64,000 bases of DNA from Oscillospiraceae bacterium. GTDB lineage: Bacteria > Bacillota > Clostridia > Oscillospirales > Acutalibacteraceae. The position numbers and the translations under genes are program-made. Shown in pieces: positions 62,067-64,000 of the stretch; within the stretch, counting starts at the first letter, position 1; each line of letters starts with the position of its first letter. Where the stretch lies: the NCBI GenBank assembly GCA_015065765.1, contig SVPP01000002.1, positions 10,696-74,695 of the forward strand, in the 5' to 3' direction. Under the pieces are notes generated by a model. It did not search any database. It was given only the letters and a program-made list of their open reading frames with translations, and was not told the origin of the DNA.

Positions 62067-62682
62067 AACAAAGTTAATTTTAACATCAGTTGTTATTCTG
62101 ATTCCAATAATAATCGGAATGATTCTGTGGAATCAACTGCCCGATACAATTGCTACGCATTGGGGAGTAAACAATCAACCCAACGGTTTCAGTTCAAAGA
62201 TATTTGCAGTTTTCGGAATGCCTGCGGTTCTGCTTGGCATCCATTGGCTGTGCATGATAGCAACAACCTTTGATAAAAAATCAAAAAATATGAATCCGAA
62301 AGTTCTTTCTCTTGTTTTATGGATTTGTCCCGCACTTTCACTTCTGATGAGTGCCATAGTTTATCTCACAGCACTTGGTAAAGAAATAAAAGTTGGATTC
62401 ATAGTAATTCTGTTTATGGGTTTACTCTTTATTATAATCGGAAACTATCTGCCCAAATGCAAACAGAGTTATACAATGGGAATAAAACTTCCGTGGACTC
62501 TTAAAGACGAGGAAAACTGGAATAAAACTCATCGTTTTGCAGGACCTTTGTGGGTAATCGGAGGAGTTGTCATAATGGCAACAGCAATTTTTGAATCACC
62601 GATTGTTTTTGGGGTTATCGTCGGAGTTATGGTTATTACACCTGTGGTTTATTCATATTTGTATTACAAAAATAATCGATAA
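62047..62682 (+). CDS. SdpI-family membrane protein (DUF1648)
   Basis: A 211-residue protein with about six membrane segments. The DUF1648 core LWNQLPDTIATHWGVNNQPNGFSSK is seen near residues 27-51, and the SdpI C-terminal segment IGNYLPKCKQSYTMGIKLPWTLKDEENWNKTHRFAGPLWVIGG later. In B. subtilis SdpI gives immunity to the SdpC toxin and holds SdpR at the membrane. No sdpC gene is present here. AAAGGAG precedes overlapping ATGATG starts. Confidence 0.92.
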   Translation: MMIRRNKTKLILTSVVILIPIIIGMILWNQLPDTIATHWGVNNQPNGFSSKIFAVFGMPAVLLGIHWLCMIATTFDKKSKNMNPKVLSLVLWICPALSLLMSAIVYLTALGKEIKVGFIVILFMGLLFIIIGNYLPKCKQSYTMGIKLPWTLKDEENWNKTHRFAGPLWVIGGVVIMATAIFESPIVFGVIVGVMVITPVVYSYLYYKNNR

Positions 62683-62720
62683 AATTTCAAACCTAACTTT
62701 CTATTCCACAAAATAAAAAT

Positions 62721-62750
62721 GCTCCCCATGAAAATTTTTCACGGGGAGCT
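62721..62750 (-). terminator. Terminator after glycogen phosphorylase
   Basis: Arms GCTCCCC and GGGGAGC, extended inside by GAAAA/TTTTC. On the minus strand it is followed by ATTTTTATTTT. Confidence 0.82.
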
Positions 62751-62786
62751 CTCACTTTGTTAAGAATGACTGACTGAATTTATCAA

Positions 62787-64000
62787 TTAAAATGCGCTGT
62801 GAGTGTTCCAGATGTTTTTAGCATATTCGTTGATAGCTCTGTCTGCTGCAAAAATGCCTGCACCTGCGATATTTTCAAGTGACATTTTGTTCCATTTTTC
62901 TCTATCCTGCCATACAACGTCTGAATACTTCTGAGCTTTTGAATAGTCGGCAAAATCTGCAAGAACCATATAGGGGTCGTGGTGGAGAATTGTTGCTCCG
63001 ATTTCGGGGAATTTATTTCCGTTTATGCCACCGAGGATAAAGTCGATAACTGCATGAAGTTCGGCATTGTTCTGATAGTAATTCATGGGAACATAGCCTT
63101 CCCTCTCAAGCTTTCTTACCTGTTCGGTTCTCATGCCGAAGAGGAACATATTTTCATCACCTACAGCCTGATTGATTTCAACGTTTGCGCCATCAAGTGT
63201 ACCCATTGTGATTGCACCGTTAATCATCAGTTTCATGTTACCTGTACCACTTGCCTCCTTGCCGCAAAGCGAAATCTGTTCGCTGATATCTGCTGCGGGC
63301 ATGAGTCTTTCAGCCATTGTAACATTATACTCTTCCATGTAAACAACCTTGAGAAGACCGTTAATTGATGCGTCGTTGTTGATCATATCGGCAAGAGCGT
63401 GAATGAATGTGATAATCTTTTTAGCCATGGCGTAGCCGGGAGCTGCTTTCGCACCGAAGATGTAGGTTCTGGGAACCCAGTTGCCGTTTGGATTTGCTTT
63501 AATTGCAAGGTATCTTGCAAGAATGTTGAAAGCATTAAGATGCTGACGCTTGTATTCGTGCAGACGTTTTACCTGAACGTCAAATACAGAATTGGGATCA
63601 ACAATAATTCCGTTTTTCTGCTTGATAAGCTTTGCAAAATCTGCTTTGTTTGCAGTTTTGATTTTTTCAAGTTCTTCAAGGACAGATGCGTCATCTGAAT
63701 ATTTTCTTAATTTTTCAAGCTCGTTTCCGTCAAGGACATATCCGTCGCCGATAAGATTGTCAAGAAGTGAACAGAGTCTGGGGTTGGACTGACAAAGCCA
63801 ACGTCTGTGAGCAATACCATTTGTTACGTTCTTGAATTTATCGGGAGTAATGCTGTAGAAACTGTTGAAAACAGTGTCTTTAAGAATCTGGCTGTGAAGT
63901 GATGATACACCGTTTACACTGTGGCTTGCTGCAACGCAGAGGTTTGCCATGCGTACAACAGCTTCGTCGCCTGAAACAACTGCCATTTCTTCAACCTTTT
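62787..64000 (-). CDS. glgP: Glycogen/maltodextrin phosphorylase, C-terminal half (cut by window end)
   Basis: The frame is open to the window end, so the N-terminal half is missing. The visible 404 residues hold the conserved phosphorylase region: SHSVNGVSSLHSQILKDTVF, NVTNGIAHRRWL, DVQVKRLHEYKRQHLNAFNI, and the pyridoxal-phosphate lysine in GTGNMKLMING. GANVEINQAVGDENMFLFG follows. It cleaves glycogen or maltodextrins with phosphate to glucose-1-phosphate. A methionine at 63986 is internal, not the start. Confidence 0.97.
   Translation of the reverse strand, partial: KVEEMAVVSGDEAVVRMANLCVAASHSVNGVSSLHSQILKDTVFNSFYSITPDKFKNVTNGIAHRRWLCQSNPRLCSLLDNLIGDGYVLDGNELEKLRKYSDDASVLEELEKIKTANKADFAKLIKQKNGIIVDPNSVFDVQVKRLHEYKRQHLNAFNILARYLAIKANPNGNWVPRTYIFGAKAAPGYAMAKKIITFIHALADMINNDASINGLLKVVYMEEYNVTMAERLMPAADISEQISLCGKEASGTGNMKLMINGAITMGTLDGANVEINQAVGDENMFLFGMRTEQVRKLEREGYVPMNYYQNNAELHAVIDFILGGINGNKFPEIGATILHHDPYMVLADFADYSKAQKYSDVVWQDREKWNKMSLENIAGAGIFAADRAINEYAKNIWNTHSAF

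Overview
The window looks like a piece of a low-GC Gram-positive chromosome, most likely a gut-type Clostridia (Oscillospiraceae/Ruminococcaceae-like). The evidence is A+T-rich sequence, strong GGAGG ribosome binding sites with frequent TTG starts, GAAC-N4-GTTC type LexA boxes, a RemB (DUF370) gene between recF and gyrB, a B. subtilis-like mnmG-rsmG-noc-parA-parB order, and secreted glycosidases. The species cannot be named from the sequence alone.

Layout. 0-0.45 kb: the 3' part of an IS200/IS605-type element whose transposase has lost its catalytic tyrosine block. 0.45-11.9 kb: accessory metabolism and regulation, comprising a LytTR/DUF3021 pair, a GH2 glycosidase, a BNR sialidase-like protein, SOS-controlled dinB, a first iron-dependent alcohol dehydrogenase, a metallophosphoesterase, two lipoproteins, a dCMP deaminase and a methyltransferase. 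12.0-12.25 kb: a tRNA-Pro/tRNA-Val operon. 12.3-33 kb: mostly minus-strand genes, including a second Fe-ADH, a secreted GH51 arabinofuranosidase, the CCA-adding enzyme, two XRE regulators, a phosphatase, tRNA-Arg, TspO, rhamnulokinase/fucose mutarotase, an ABC exporter, and argH/argG.

33-51.4 kb is the chromosome-origin block, read almost entirely rightward: a VanY-like peptidase, mnmG, rsmG, a divergent ParB paralogue in the noc position, parA, parB, serS, an intergenic oriC-like segment, dnaN, yaaA, recF, remB, gyrB, gyrA, hisS and aspS. Three perfect parS palindromes lie inside or beside mnmG, rsmG and the noc-like gene. The serS-dnaN gap holds two DnaA-box-like sites, five consecutive DnaA-trio units and an A+T-rich stretch, yet no dnaA gene is present in the window.

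51.5-56.3 kb: a secreted lipase, a minimal pyrophosphatase-like protein, a SMI1/KNR4 protein, a radical SAM protein and a VTT membrane protein. 56.3-60.1 kb: the rpmG-secE-nusG-rplK-rplA and L10-leader-rplJ-rplL transcription/translation cluster. 60.1-64 kb: a MraY-type transferase, a lipoprotein, an autoregulated ArsR/SdpI pair, and a glycogen phosphorylase cut by the window end.

The most notable points are the origin without an adjacent dnaA, the noc-position ParB paralogue with an mRNA leader that can hide its ribosome binding site, the in-frame parS sites, and DnaA-box-like sequence upstream of dinB that resembles the oriC segment. No CRISPR array, prophage or clear defence island was seen, and no gene-free stretch exceeds about 300 bases.
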